A stretch of DNA of 41,167 nt. It comes from Acidimicrobiia bacterium (GTDB lineage: Bacteria; Actinomycetota; Acidimicrobiia; Spongiisociales; Spongiisociaceae). Positions 21,059-28,699 of this stretch are shown piece by piece. The position numbers and the translations under genes are program-made. The notes under the pieces are model-generated. The model did no database searches, was not told the origin of the DNA, and worked only from the letters and a program-made list of their open reading frames with translations. The DNA lies in contig QIDH01000077.1 in the NCBI GenBank assembly GCA_003229305.1, positions 1 to 41,167 on the forward strand, given 5' to 3'. Each line of letters begins with the position of its first letter. Within the stretch, counting starts at the first letter, position 1.

Positions 21059-22344
21059 CACGGCTCGTCGCTCTGCACCCGCAGGACCGCGCCGATTTCC
21101 TTTACGTCTTCCAACACCCGGATCGCGTCCGCCGCAGTGGCCAGGTCACGCTCACACGCCTCATGGGTGATCAGCAACAGAGTCGCCGCGTCTCCTCGCC
21201 CTTCCTGCCAGACCGATTTGATCGAAACACCGAAAGCACCGAACGTCGAGGCTATTGCCGCCAAGACGCCAGGCTGATCGGCCACCTCCAGCCGGAGGTA
21301 CCACTTGGTGGAAACGTCGCCGAACTCACGAATGCGCCCAGGGTTGAATCGGATGCGAGGCGTCACCTGGGTGCCGGCCGCCAACTCGCGAGCAGCGTTG
21401 ATCACATCGCCGAGCACCGCGGTGGCAGTTGGAGCTCCTCCGGCTCCTGGCCCCGTAAACAGAAGTTGCCCGATCGCGGGACCCTCGATGAAGATTGCGT
21501 TGGTCGCTCCCCTGACCGCGGCGAGTGGATGGTCAGAGGGGACAAGGGCAGGGTGCACTCTCACCGCCACACCCTCCTCACTGTCCTCGGCGATGGCCAA
21601 CAGCTTCGGCACGTAACCAAGATCTGCGGCGAACCCGATATCGCGCACGTCCAAGGCCTCGATCCCCTCGCGGTACACCCGATCACCCGCCACCCAGACA
21701 CCAAACGCGAGGCTGGCCAGGATGGCCGCCTTGGCGGCCGCGTCCCCTCCGCCGACATCCGCGGCAGGGTCGGCCTCCGCGTAGCCGAGCCCCTGGGCTT
21801 CAGCCAGAGCCTCGGAGAAGTCGGCTCCATCTTCAACCATCTTGGTGAGGATGAAATTGGTCGTGCCGTTGACGATGCCCATGATGCTGGTGATCCGCTC
21901 TCCGGCAAGGGACTCGGACAGAGGCCGAATGATCGGAATGCCGCCACCGACCGCAGCCTCGAACAACAGGGACACGCCGGATTCCTCAGCAGCACCAATC
22001 AACTCCCGACCGCGGGCCGCCATCAGCTCCTTGTTGGCCGTGATCACGGCCTTGCCGGCCCGCAGCGCAGACAGAACAAGGTCGCCGGCGGGCTCGAGGC
22101 CACCCATCACCTCGACAACGATCTGAACATCCGGGTCGTTGACAACGGCCATCGGCTCATCAGTGATGATCGTGTCGGGGATAGCAACATCTCGCGACTT
22201 GTCAAGAGATCGGACGGCGACCCTGCGCACGGTCAGGTCAAGGCCGGTCTTGGCAGAAATGGCTTCCGCCTCTTCGAGCAGGCGCTTGAGGAGGGCGCTG
22301 CCGACGATCCCGGCCCCCAGAAAGCCGATTCCGACCTGTTGCAT
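21058..22344 (-). CDS. hom: Homoserine dehydrogenase
   Basis: A 428-residue NAD(P)H-dependent enzyme that reduces aspartate semialdehyde to homoserine, branch to threonine and methionine. The nucleotide loop GFLGAGIVGSALLKRL is at the N-terminus, the catalytic core has MGIVNGTTNFILTKM and EADPAADVGGGDAAAKA, and residues after about 345 (YLRLEVADQPGVLAAIASTFG) form an ACT domain for feedback control, probably by threonine. It follows lysA by one base and overlaps thrC. Confidence 0.96.
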   Translation of the reverse strand: MQQVGIGFLGAGIVGSALLKRLLEEAEAISAKTGLDLTVRRVAVRSLDKSRDVAIPDTIITDEPMAVVNDPDVQIVVEVMGGLEPAGDLVLSALRAGKAVITANKELMAARGRELIGAAEESGVSLLFEAAVGGGIPIIRPLSESLAGERITSIMGIVNGTTNFILTKMVEDGADFSEALAEAQGLGYAEADPAADVGGGDAAAKAAILASLAFGVWVAGDRVYREGIEALDVRDIGFAADLGYVPKLLAIAEDSEEGVAVRVHPALVPSDHPLAAVRGATNAIFIEGPAIGQLLFTGPGAGGAPTATAVLGDVINAARELAAGTQVTPRIRFNPGRIREFGDVSTKWYLRLEVADQPGVLAAIASTFGAFGVSIKSVWQEGRGDAATLLLITHEACERDLATAADAIRVLEDVKEIGAVLRVQSDEP

Positions 22345-22345
22345 C

Positions 22346-23698
22346 TCAGTATCCCTCTGCTCTGTTGGATCCTGTCGGATCGTACTGCCACACCTCGGCC
22401 CCGGTCAGTCCGGAATCTCCCGAAAATAGATCGTCGATCGATTCCCGTCTGACCACCTGCCTGGCGACGCCATCTTCGACGAAGATCACAGGAGGGCGCC
22501 TCAGCAGGTTGTAGCGCGAAGACATCGAGTACGTATAGGCACCGGTCGCGGCGAAAGCCACGATGTCTCCAACCGATAGATCTTCTGGGATGCCGATCGA
22601 TTCGGCGAGCACGTCAGTTTCACACATTCGCCCGAACAGACGAACAGGATGATCGTGCGGATCGTCCATCCTGGTCACCGCCAAGACCTCATACCTGGAT
22701 CCATAGAGGGCTGGACGGGGGTTGTCCGTCATACCGCCATCAACAGCAACCAACTCACCACCAGACGGGAGGGGCTTGCGCACACCCACCTCGTAGAGGG
22801 TGACGCCGGCGTTGGCAATCACGGCACGCCCCGGCTCGATTATCAACCTGAACGGCCCGATGCGCTCTTCGATGCGCAACGAAGTCGCGGCCATATGCAA
22901 CCTCGCTCCGAGGTCCGCCGGGTGCAGAACCGGATCGTCTCGAAGGTATGGCGCAGCCATTCCACCACCAATGTCGAGGATCACCTCATCGCCGGAAAAC
23001 GCCGCACGATGTCGCTCGACGAAGTCGACCAGCCGCTCCAACACGATTGCGAACAGTTCCGGATCCGCTGCCTGGCTTCCAACGTGCAGGTGCACGCCTC
23101 GCCATCTGAGGCGCTCTGAGCCGGCCAGCAAAGCGGCGGCCTCTGCCGCCTGGTCGCCAACCAGCCCAAACTTTGCCTCCTGTCCGGATGTCAGGACCTT
23201 GGGATGAGTGGCCAAATCAACGTCCTCATTCAGCCGGATGAGGACATCGACATCCACTCCCCTCTCGGATGCCAAACGATCAAGCCGTGCCAGCTCATCG
23301 AGGCTGTCGATCACGAGACGCCCAACCCTCCCGGACAGGACTAGCTCGAGTTCCTGTGCGGTTTTGAGATTGCCGTGCAACATGATGCGATCGGACGCGA
23401 TCCCGCCCCGCTCGGCGGCCTCGGCCTCTCCGACGGACACCACGTCGATCCACCAGTCGGCTTCGGACACCAGTTCGGCCATTGCGATACACAAGAAGGC
23501 TTTGGCCGCGTATGCGGGAGGGCCGAGGGACCCGACGGCGTCCGAGAAGGCGGTCAAGCGTTGGCGGACGTGAGCGACGTCGATGACAAATACAGGGGTT
23601 CCGAATCGCTCGGCCAGGGCGGCCAGGTCGACTCCACCGACGGACGCTCGACCATCGGTCACGATCCAATTCTGAGGAAGAACATGCGACATCGCCAT
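22346..23698 (-). CDS. lysA: Diaminopimelate decarboxylase
   Basis: A PLP enzyme of fold type III (450 residues) for the last step of lysine synthesis, meso-diaminopimelate to lysine. The PLP lysine is in AYAAKAFLCIAMAEL, and HLHVGSQAADPELF, DIGGGMAAPYL, EPGRAVIANAG and the C-terminal GRMCETDVLAES plus GAYTYSMSSRYN are typical. An ATG GCG ATG start near 23698-23692 is chosen over a TTG 12 codons earlier, whose residues do not fit. No Shine-Dalgarno is seen; a TACGCT ten bases upstream could be a -10 box giving a nearly leaderless message. First gene of lysA-hom-thrC. Confidence 0.93.
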   Translation of the reverse strand: MAMSHVLPQNWIVTDGRASVGGVDLAALAERFGTPVFVIDVAHVRQRLTAFSDAVGSLGPPAYAAKAFLCIAMAELVSEADWWIDVVSVGEAEAAERGGIASDRIMLHGNLKTAQELELVLSGRVGRLVIDSLDELARLDRLASERGVDVDVLIRLNEDVDLATHPKVLTSGQEAKFGLVGDQAAEAAALLAGSERLRWRGVHLHVGSQAADPELFAIVLERLVDFVERHRAAFSGDEVILDIGGGMAAPYLRDDPVLHPADLGARLHMAATSLRIEERIGPFRLIIEPGRAVIANAGVTLYEVGVRKPLPSGGELVAVDGGMTDNPRPALYGSRYEVLAVTRMDDPHDHPVRLFGRMCETDVLAESIGIPEDLSVGDIVAFAATGAYTYSMSSRYNLLRRPPVIFVEDGVARQVVRRESIDDLFSGDSGLTGAEVWQYDPTGSNRAEGY

Positions 23699-23746
23699 GA
23701 GAGCGGGCAGCGTAGCTCGGGAACAAGGCCTCAACTTCGCCCCTGG

Positions 23747-23752
23747 TACAAT
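23747..23752 (+). promoter_or_regulatory. Candidate -10 box of the tRNA-Arg gene
   Basis: TACAAT lies nine bases before the mature 5' end of the tRNA. Transcription starting about seven bases after the box would leave a leader of only two or three bases. No good -35 hexamer is visible at 16-18 bases. The region is shared with the divergent lysA gene. Confidence 0.4.
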
Positions 23753-23761
23753 TGAGCCGTT

Positions 23762-23830
<69 letters not shown>

Positions 23831-23833
<3 letters not shown>

Positions 23834-23919
23834 CTCGCCGGTTTTGGCCCTGGCGGGCCAGAAGCCCGCCGTTCGCTGCGCTCACTAGGCGAGTTGCTTT
23901 GCAACTCGCGCTCGCCGGT
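23831..23919. repeat. Direct repeat and hairpins behind tRNA-Arg
   Basis: GCGCTCGCCGGT occurs at 23831-23842, across the tRNA 3' end, and again at 23908-23919; CTGGCGGG follows both copies. Between them are two perfect hairpins: GGCGGGC/GCCCGCC (23852-23858 and 23864-23870, loop CAGAA) and GCGAGTTGC/GCAACTCGC (23889-23897 and 23901-23909, loop TTT). Neither has a T tract, so a classic terminator is unlikely. The layout suggests a small inserted palindromic element or a local duplication. Confidence 0.7.
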
Positions 23920-23948
23920 AGCTGGCGGGAACTGTCGTTGTCACGTCT

Positions 23949-23954
23949 TAGACT
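23949..23954 (+). promoter_or_regulatory. Candidate -10 box of ku, leaderless arrangement
   Basis: TAGACT fits the actinobacterial -10 pattern and ends six bases before the ATG of ku. Transcription would start at or next to the A of ATG. No Shine-Dalgarno is present between, which supports a leaderless message. The -35 is not evident. Confidence 0.45.
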
Positions 23955-23960
23955 GCTCGG

Positions 23961-24749
23961 ATGCGTGCAATTTGGAAGGGTGCGATTTCGTTTGGGCTGG
24001 TGACGATCCCCATCGGGGTCTATTCGGCGACCGAAGACCGGCGACCGAAGTTTCGTCAGCTTCGCGAGTCAGACCACAGCCCGATCCGGTATCGAAGAGT
24101 GGCCGAGAACGACGGCGAGGAAGTCCAGAACACCGAGATCGTCAAGGGATACGAGTTCGAAAAAGGGCGCTACGTCGTATTCACTGATGAGGAACTCGCC
24201 AACGCCGCTGCCGGGGGGCCGGCCAAAATGGTTGATGTCGTGCAGTTCGTCGAACAGTCAGAGATCGACCCCATCTACTACCAGAAGTCCTACTACCTGG
24301 CTCCGGAATCGACCGGCGTCAAGGCATACGAGATCCTCCGAAAAGCCCTTCAAGACAAGAACCGGGTCGGCATCGCCAAAGTGGCGATGCGAGGAAAGGA
24401 ACACCTGGCAACCTTGAGGGCCGATGGGCAGGTCCTGATTCTCGAAACGATGTTCTGGCCGGACGAGATCCGGGACGCCGCTTTCGAGGAGCTGGACACC
24501 GACATCGAGGTTCGTGCCGAAGAAATCGAGATGGCCGAAATGATCATCGACAACCTGACCGCCGAATTCGACCCGGAGCAATGGGTCGACAGCTCTCGTC
24601 AAGCGGTCGAGGAATTGGCCAAGGCGAAGATCGACGGCGAGGAAATCGTCGCTCCGGAATCACCGGAGCCAACCAAGGTCATCGACCTACTCGACGCGCT
24701 CAAAGCATCTGTCGAGGCCACCAAAGCGCAGCGCAAGAAAGCAGGCTGA
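23961..24749 (+). CDS. ku: Ku homodimer, non-homologous end joining
   Basis: Bacterial Ku (262 residues) forms a ring on DNA ends and recruits a ligase for end joining. The N-terminus MRAIWKGAISFGLVTIPIGVYSAT is the family hallmark, followed by DHSPIRYRRVAENDGEEV, IVKGYEFEKGRYVVFTDEE and the core SYYLAPESTGVKAYEILRKAL. The C-terminal tail ends with a short basic run (KAQRKKAG), as in Ku proteins that thread onto DNA. A DNA ligase gene lies 2.0 kb downstream on the same strand. The message may be leaderless. Confidence 0.97.
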   Translation: MRAIWKGAISFGLVTIPIGVYSATEDRRPKFRQLRESDHSPIRYRRVAENDGEEVQNTEIVKGYEFEKGRYVVFTDEELANAAAGGPAKMVDVVQFVEQSEIDPIYYQKSYYLAPESTGVKAYEILRKALQDKNRVGIAKVAMRGKEHLATLRADGQVLILETMFWPDEIRDAAFEELDTDIEVRAEEIEMAEMIIDNLTAEFDPEQWVDSSRQAVEELAKAKIDGEEIVAPESPEPTKVIDLLDALKASVEATKAQRKKAG

Positions 24750-24765
24750 CCAGGCACGGGCCTGG
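24750..24765 (+). terminator. Short hairpin directly after ku
   Basis: CCAGGC-ACGG-GCCTGG forms a perfect 6-base stem starting on the base after the ku stop codon. No T tract follows, so it is at best a weak or Rho-assisted terminator, or a 3' stabilising hairpin. Confidence 0.3.
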
Positions 24766-24839
24766 CTCCATTACGATGGCCATGCACCAATACGACTCGG
24801 GGCGTGTGCCGCCCGATGAGGCCTGAGGAGGTCACGCCA

Positions 24840-25058
24840 GTGAACGTACGGATCGGTATCGCCGACGCCAGCCGCGAGATCGAACTCGAGGTCAAAAAGC
24901 CCGAGAGCCTCGAGGCTGAACTCAACAAGGCATTCGACGAGGGGACGGCCGTTTACTGGGTCGATGACGTGAACGGCAATCGATTCGGCATTCCGATCGC
25001 CAGAATCGCATACGTGGAGGTGATGGGCGAGGAACGCAAATCGGTCGGTTTCGGTTGA
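24840..25058 (+). CDS. DUF3107 family protein
   Basis: A 72-residue protein that matches the short actinobacterial DUF3107 family: VRIGIADASREIELEV at the start, a middle Glu-rich helix and WVDDVNGNRFGIPIARIAYVEVMG at the end. Function is not known. The GTG at 24840 is chosen because GAGGAGGT lies seven bases before it; the open frame upstream adds 12 residues with no support. It converges with the WhiB gene, four bases apart. Confidence 0.85.
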   Translation: MNVRIGIADASREIELEVKKPESLEAELNKAFDEGTAVYWVDDVNGNRFGIPIARIAYVEVMGEERKSVGFG

Positions 25059-25062
25059 CCCG

Positions 25063-25350
25063 TCAGCCGGCGTTGGCTGCGGCGGCCCTGCGGCGACGCT
25101 CTGCCAACCAGCGTTTGCGAAGGCGGCGGCGATCATCTTCAGCGTATCCACCCCAGACCCCGGCCTCCTGATTGGATTCCAGGGCGTACTGCAGGCATTC
25201 GTCCTGCACGGAACAGGATTCGCAGATGGCGGTCGCTTCGACGATGTGGTCAGCGGCTGGGCCGGTTGTCCCAATCGGAAAAAAGAGGTTCGATTCGGAG
25301 GCCTGACAGGCGGCGAGATCGCGCCAGTCGGTGATTGTAAGGGTGAGCAC
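25063..25350 (-). CDS. whiB: WhiB1-like iron-sulfur transcription regulator
   Basis: A WhiB-family protein (95 residues) that binds a redox- and nitric-oxide-sensitive 4Fe-4S cluster and acts with the main sigma factor. The four ligands are C15, C43, C46 and C52 (C-x27-C-x2-C-x5-C), followed by the G[VI]WGG turn (GVWGGYAEDDRR) and a basic DNA-binding tail (RKRWLAERRRR). The stretches DWRDLAAC, LFFPIG..GPA and GVWGG resemble mycobacterial WhiB1 most among the members I recall. GTG start with AGAGGA upstream. The leader is long and contains hairpins (CGGTC-TTTT-GACCG at 25419-25432) and a perfect Rex/CRP-type palindrome further up. Confidence 0.93.
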   Translation of the reverse strand: MLTLTITDWRDLAACQASESNLFFPIGTTGPAADHIVEATAICESCSVQDECLQYALESNQEAGVWGGYAEDDRRRLRKRWLAERRRRAAAANAG

Positions 25351-25523
25351 GTTGTCCTCTATCTGTCTTCTAGTCTGTGTTTGGTCCGAGTTTGCCGAAA
25401 ATAGAAACGCGGCAATCTCGGTCTTTTGACCGTGCCGGGTCTCCCAAACACAGCCTGCCAGGGGGTCAGGCCAGCCGCTGAGCGGTGCCGTGCGGCGCGA
25501 AAACTCCCCTGTATGTCAGCCTG

Positions 25524-25543
25524 CTTGTGAAAGCATTCACAAG
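25524..25543. promoter_or_regulatory. Perfect Rex/CRP-type operator between whiB and GDPD
   Basis: TTGTGAA-AGCA-TTCACAA at 25525-25542 is a perfect dyad, extended by one further C-G pair on each side. It equals the published Rex consensus TTGTGAA-N4-TTCACAA and also the CRP core TGTGA-N6-TCACA. It lies 175 bases before the whiB start and about 90 before the GDPD start, 26 bases upstream of a TTGACA. Either gene could be controlled. In Mycobacterium tuberculosis whiB1 is known to be regulated by CRP. Confidence 0.75.
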
Positions 25544-25568
25544 GATGTTCCCGAGAACTACGCCCCGG

Positions 25569-25600
25569 TTGACAACGCAACGATAATGATGGCGTTAGCT
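25569..25600 (+). promoter_or_regulatory. Possible promoter for the GDPD operon
   Basis: TTGACA at 25569-25574 is a perfect -35 hexamer. The -10 is unclear: TTAGCT at 25595-25600 would give a long 20-base spacer. If it is used, the palindrome centre would lie about 70 bases upstream of the start, a distance seen for CRP activation. A weak call. Confidence 0.25.
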
Positions 25601-25632
25601 GTGCGCAAGCAATAATTTCGAAAGGAGCCGGC

Positions 25633-26325
25633 TTGTCTTTGGTTATCGGTCACCGCGGAAATCCAGCTTTGTTTCCTGACAACTCGCTAGCAGGCTTCAT
25701 GTCGGCGATCGAGGTCGCCGACATGGCAGAATTGGACGTTCGGCGCACTGCTGACGGCGTCGCGGTCCTGTCCCACGACCCTAGGATCGCCGGAAAGACC
25801 GTGATCGAGATGCCATACGACGAATTGTCGCGGCTCGACATTGGCGATGGCCATCGGGTCGTGCGTTTTGAGGATCTCTTGGACGCGATCGGCGACTTTC
25901 CGATAAATATCGAGATAAAGAATCATTCCCATGACCCCGACTACGACCCATCACACAGGTTCGCTGTTCAAGCAGCCGGCCTGGCCAGGGCGACCGACAT
26001 CGTCACATGTTTCGATTGGGCGACGATGCAATCAATCCGCTCGGCGCACCCCTCCGTCCGCACCGGCTTGTTGGTCGACCCTGATCAGCCGTTTCGTGCA
26101 GCCACCGAGGCGGCCACGGCAGGTGGCCATCAAGGTATATCCGTGCACTGGACGGCGCTCGCAGATGACCCCGGTTCCGTTGTCGAGTCGGCTCCAGACC
26201 TGGAAATCTACTCCTGGACCGTGAACGATCCCGAAGTTGCGATGGCCCTCACAGGTGCCGGCGTCACGGGAATCATCAGCGACGACCCGGCTGCAATGCG
26301 AGCGGCCACCGAAAGGACCAGATGA
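25633..26325 (+). CDS. Glycerophosphodiester phosphodiesterase family protein
   Basis: A GDPD TIM-barrel protein (230 residues) that hydrolyses glycerophosphodiesters to glycerol-3-phosphate and an alcohol. It has the GHRGNPALFPDNSLAGF opening (PDNS where PENT is usual), the metal pair in AELDVRRTADG, the second catalytic His in VLSHDP, the metal Glu in INIEIKN and the C-terminal SWTVNDP and GITD-like GIISDDP. No signal peptide, so it is probably cytoplasmic. The TTG start is supported by AAAGGAG. It overlaps yqeY by four bases. Confidence 0.9.
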   Translation: MSLVIGHRGNPALFPDNSLAGFMSAIEVADMAELDVRRTADGVAVLSHDPRIAGKTVIEMPYDELSRLDIGDGHRVVRFEDLLDAIGDFPINIEIKNHSHDPDYDPSHRFAVQAAGLARATDIVTCFDWATMQSIRSAHPSVRTGLLVDPDQPFRAATEAATAGGHQGISVHWTALADDPGSVVESAPDLEIYSWTVNDPEVAMALTGAGVTGIISDDPAAMRAATERTR

Positions 26326-26780
26326 GCATCAAGCAAGACATGGATACGGACTTCAAACAAGCACTCAAGGGCAGAGACACAGTTCGCCTTGACGCCATCC
26401 GCCAGATCAAGACAGAGGCAGCCGTCGCAGCATCCGAACCTGGTTTTGCCGACGATCCTCAGAGCGACGAGTTCCTCGAAACGGTAATCTCGGCCTTCGT
26501 CAAACGGATGTCCAAGGCAAAGGCCGAGTACGAAACATACGGTGAGCGGGGCGCTGAAATGGCTGCCAAGCTTGGTTCGGAAGTCGATTACCTGTCCACT
26601 TTTCTCCCTGAGAAGGCCGATGCCGGTGACACAGAGACCTTCGTCAAGGAGACGATCTTGGATCTTGGAGTCACCGATATCAAAGAAGCGGGAAGAGTCA
26701 TCGGTCACATTCTTAAACAGCGCGGAGATCTAGACGGCGCCTTGGTCAACAAGCTGGTTCGCCAGACCCTCGGAGTTTGA
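26322..26780 (+). CDS. GatB/YqeY domain protein
   Basis: A 152-residue YqeY-type protein, related to the C-terminal tRNA-facing domain of GatB. Family marks are KQALKGRDTVRLDAIRQIKTEA, VISAFVKRMSKAKAEYE, LSTFLPEKA and GRVIGHILKQRGDLDGALVNKLV. Its cell role is not firmly known; a link to tRNA or amidation is an inference. It overlaps the GDPD stop (ATGA) and the ligase start, so the three genes form an operon. Confidence 0.9.
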   Translation: MSIKQDMDTDFKQALKGRDTVRLDAIRQIKTEAAVAASEPGFADDPQSDEFLETVISAFVKRMSKAKAEYETYGERGAEMAAKLGSEVDYLSTFLPEKADAGDTETFVKETILDLGVTDIKEAGRVIGHILKQRGDLDGALVNKLVRQTLGV

Positions 26781-27757
26781 GCATTCCTCCAAGCCAGAAA
26801 CGGCGCACACCCACCCCGTCTTTCGAACCGATGCTCGCAACACCATGGACAAAGGCCTTTTCTGATCCCAGATGGGCTTTCGAACCCAAATGGGACGGGG
26901 TGCGAATCATCGCCAGAGGCACGGAGGGAAGGCTGATTTCCCGCTCGGGCCGCGACGTCACGGCCACCTATCCAGAACTGGGCGACCTCGCCTCGATCGG
27001 CCCAGTCGTCCTCGACGGCGAGATCGTTGCCTTCGACTCCGATGGGCTGCCGTCGTTCGAGCTGCTGCAACAACGGATCAACGTTCGAGGACCACAAAGG
27101 GTCACCGACCTGGCCAGGACCATCCCCATCAACTATCTCGTATTCGATCTGCTCTTCGACGGCGGCCGGACGATCGGACTTCCGTGGCAGGCAAGGAGGG
27201 AACTCCTGGAACAAATCGTGCTTCCCGCCCCTGCCATTATCTCTTCGACTGTCGCCGGGGAGGGCGAAGCCTTGTTCGCGGCTAGCGCGTCACAAGGGCT
27301 CGAGGGAATAGTCGCCAAACGAAGGGCTGCCCTCTACCAGCCGGGGATGAGGTCGCCGGATTGGCGCAAGATCGTGCACATCCAGCGGACGAGGGCGGTC
27401 ATAGGCGGATACACACCAGGCGAGGGGGAGAGACGCAACGGCTTTGGCGCGTTGTTGCTCGGCCAATGGGATGGCGATCTGCTCAGATTCTGTGGGGCCG
27501 TTGGCACCGGATTCGACCAATCGACAATGGCGGCGATCAGGTCGGCGCTCGACGAGATGACGATCCAAGGATCTCCGTTCCATCCCGAACCTCGAATTCC
27601 CAAGGATCATCGCTGGGTCAATCCACACCTGGTTGCCGAGGTTGCCTTCAAGCAATGGACATCCGCGGGTCGATTGAGGGCTCCGGCCTTCAAAGGCCTC
27701 AGCGACCGTCATCACGAGGAGGTCACCGTGCGCCGGGACGGACCCGCCGTCCAGTAG
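26777..27757 (+). CDS. ATP-dependent DNA ligase, LigC/LigD ligase-domain type
   Basis: A stand-alone ligase (326 residues) that seals DNA nicks using ATP. The adenylated lysine is K38 in EPKWDGVR (motif I); SRSGRD, VLDGEIVAFD (III) and LEGIVAKRRAALYQ (IV) follow, and the C-terminal OB domain contains GGYTPGEGERRNGFGALLLG and the GTGF turn. No polymerase or nuclease domain of LigD is attached. Motif V reads WRKIVH, with Val where the second Lys of KxK is usual. With Ku nearby, end joining is the likely role. The TTG start overlaps the yqeY stop; an ATG at residue 19 would remove part of the fold. Confidence 0.92.
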   Translation: MSIPPSQKRRTPTPSFEPMLATPWTKAFSDPRWAFEPKWDGVRIIARGTEGRLISRSGRDVTATYPELGDLASIGPVVLDGEIVAFDSDGLPSFELLQQRINVRGPQRVTDLARTIPINYLVFDLLFDGGRTIGLPWQARRELLEQIVLPAPAIISSTVAGEGEALFAASASQGLEGIVAKRRAALYQPGMRSPDWRKIVHIQRTRAVIGGYTPGEGERRNGFGALLLGQWDGDLLRFCGAVGTGFDQSTMAAIRSALDEMTIQGSPFHPEPRIPKDHRWVNPHLVAEVAFKQWTSAGRLRAPAFKGLSDRHHEEVTVRRDGPAVQ

Positions 27758-27764
27758 ATTATTG

Positions 27765-27793
27765 TTGATTTATGATGGTTAACGTTGTATAGT
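27765..27793 (+). promoter_or_regulatory. Strong promoter giving a leaderless message
   Basis: TTGATT (27765-27770) and TATAGT (27788-27793) are exactly 17 bases apart. The ATG at 27800 is seven bases after the -10, where transcription should begin, so the mRNA would start with the AUG. No Shine-Dalgarno is present. This promoter sits 8 bases after the ligase stop. Confidence 0.65.
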
Positions 27794-27799
27794 GCCCGT

Positions 27800-28699
27800 A
27801 TGCGGGCTACAGCGGTGCAAGAAGGATCACCAAGGGTGCGGGAGTGGTCCTTGCAAGCGACCCATGTCACCACCAACGATCAGCCGGGTTCCGTCCTGAC
27901 AACCAAGGGTGAGAGCCGACGAAGCGGGCGATCGAGAATTGCAGCCGGTGCCCGGCTGGTCGCAATCACGCTGCTCGCAGCTGTCGCCCTTCGGCAACTG
28001 ATCGCTCTGGCAGACGCACCTTGGATGGCCGCTCCATCCACGTGGGCGACCGCTGACCCCCTCGAGGCAATCGTGTTCGTCGTTTGGGTACTCGCCCTAG
28101 GCGCGGCGGCCTGGTTGCTGTTCAGCGTCATGCTCACATTGGTGGCGAGAGCAAGCGGATCCCAAACCCTCGAGACCGCCTCCCGTTGGACGACGATCCC
28201 TGCCATCCGTCGGTTGGCCGAACGAGTCACCGCCGTCTCCCTCGTCATATCAACCCTGGCCACGCCAAGCGCGGCCCTTGCCCAACAGACTCCTCCGATC
28301 CCGGTGATCGCTGTCGTAGAGTCCACCGAAGAACCTGTCGTGCCGCGGCCGGCGGTTATGAACCCCGAGCCACCGACGCTCGCCCCTTTGCCGCCCCTGC
28401 CGGCCCTGGTCGTCCGGCCGAACCTCACCGAGGCGCCGGGCCCATTCTCCCGGCCTGCTTTCGACGCGCCCGCACCGGTCGAAAAAGCCGCGACGGACAC
28501 CCACGTGGTGGCGCCGGGTGAGAACCTCTGGATGATCAGCCACGACACCCTGCACACCAGACTTCGACGGGCTCCCTCTGACCAGGAGACAACCGCATAC
28601 TGGATCGACCTGATAGACGCGAACCGACCGAACCTCCGATCCGGCGACCCGGACCTGATAGTCCCAGGCGAATCCATCGAACTTCCGGAGACCCCATGA
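27800..28699 (+). CDS. Membrane protein with a C-terminal LysM-like domain
   Basis: A 299-residue protein with a basic N-terminus, two membrane spans (ARLVAITLLAAVALRQLIALA and IVFVVWVLALGAAAWLLFSVML), a third hydrophobic stretch ending in an Ala-rich cleavage-like site (STLATPSAALAQ), a Pro-rich linker (about 165-235) and a C-terminal domain with HVVAPGENLWMIS and DLIVPGESIELP, a LysM-type pattern that would bind peptidoglycan. It probably spans from the cytoplasm to the wall. The ATG at 27800 is chosen because the promoter places the mRNA start there; a TTG at 27785 lies over the -10 box. Confidence 0.8.
   Translation: MRATAVQEGSPRVREWSLQATHVTTNDQPGSVLTTKGESRRSGRSRIAAGARLVAITLLAAVALRQLIALADAPWMAAPSTWATADPLEAIVFVVWVLALGAAAWLLFSVMLTLVARASGSQTLETASRWTTIPAIRRLAERVTAVSLVISTLATPSAALAQQTPPIPVIAVVESTEEPVVPRPAVMNPEPPTLAPLPPLPALVVRPNLTEAPGPFSRPAFDAPAPVEKAATDTHVVAPGENLWMISHDTLHTRLRRAPSDQETTAYWIDLIDANRPNLRSGDPDLIVPGESIELPETP

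Noticed and set aside
21163-22452. Forward open frame of 429 codons opposite hom
   Set aside because: Long only because high GC removes stops; the minus-strand protein is unmistakably homoserine dehydrogenase.
27758-27800. SOS box before the LysM-like gene
   Set aside because: LysM genes sit next to lexA in some actinobacteria, but no GAAC-N4-GTTC-type palindrome is present here; only a short GTTAAC lies between the promoter boxes.
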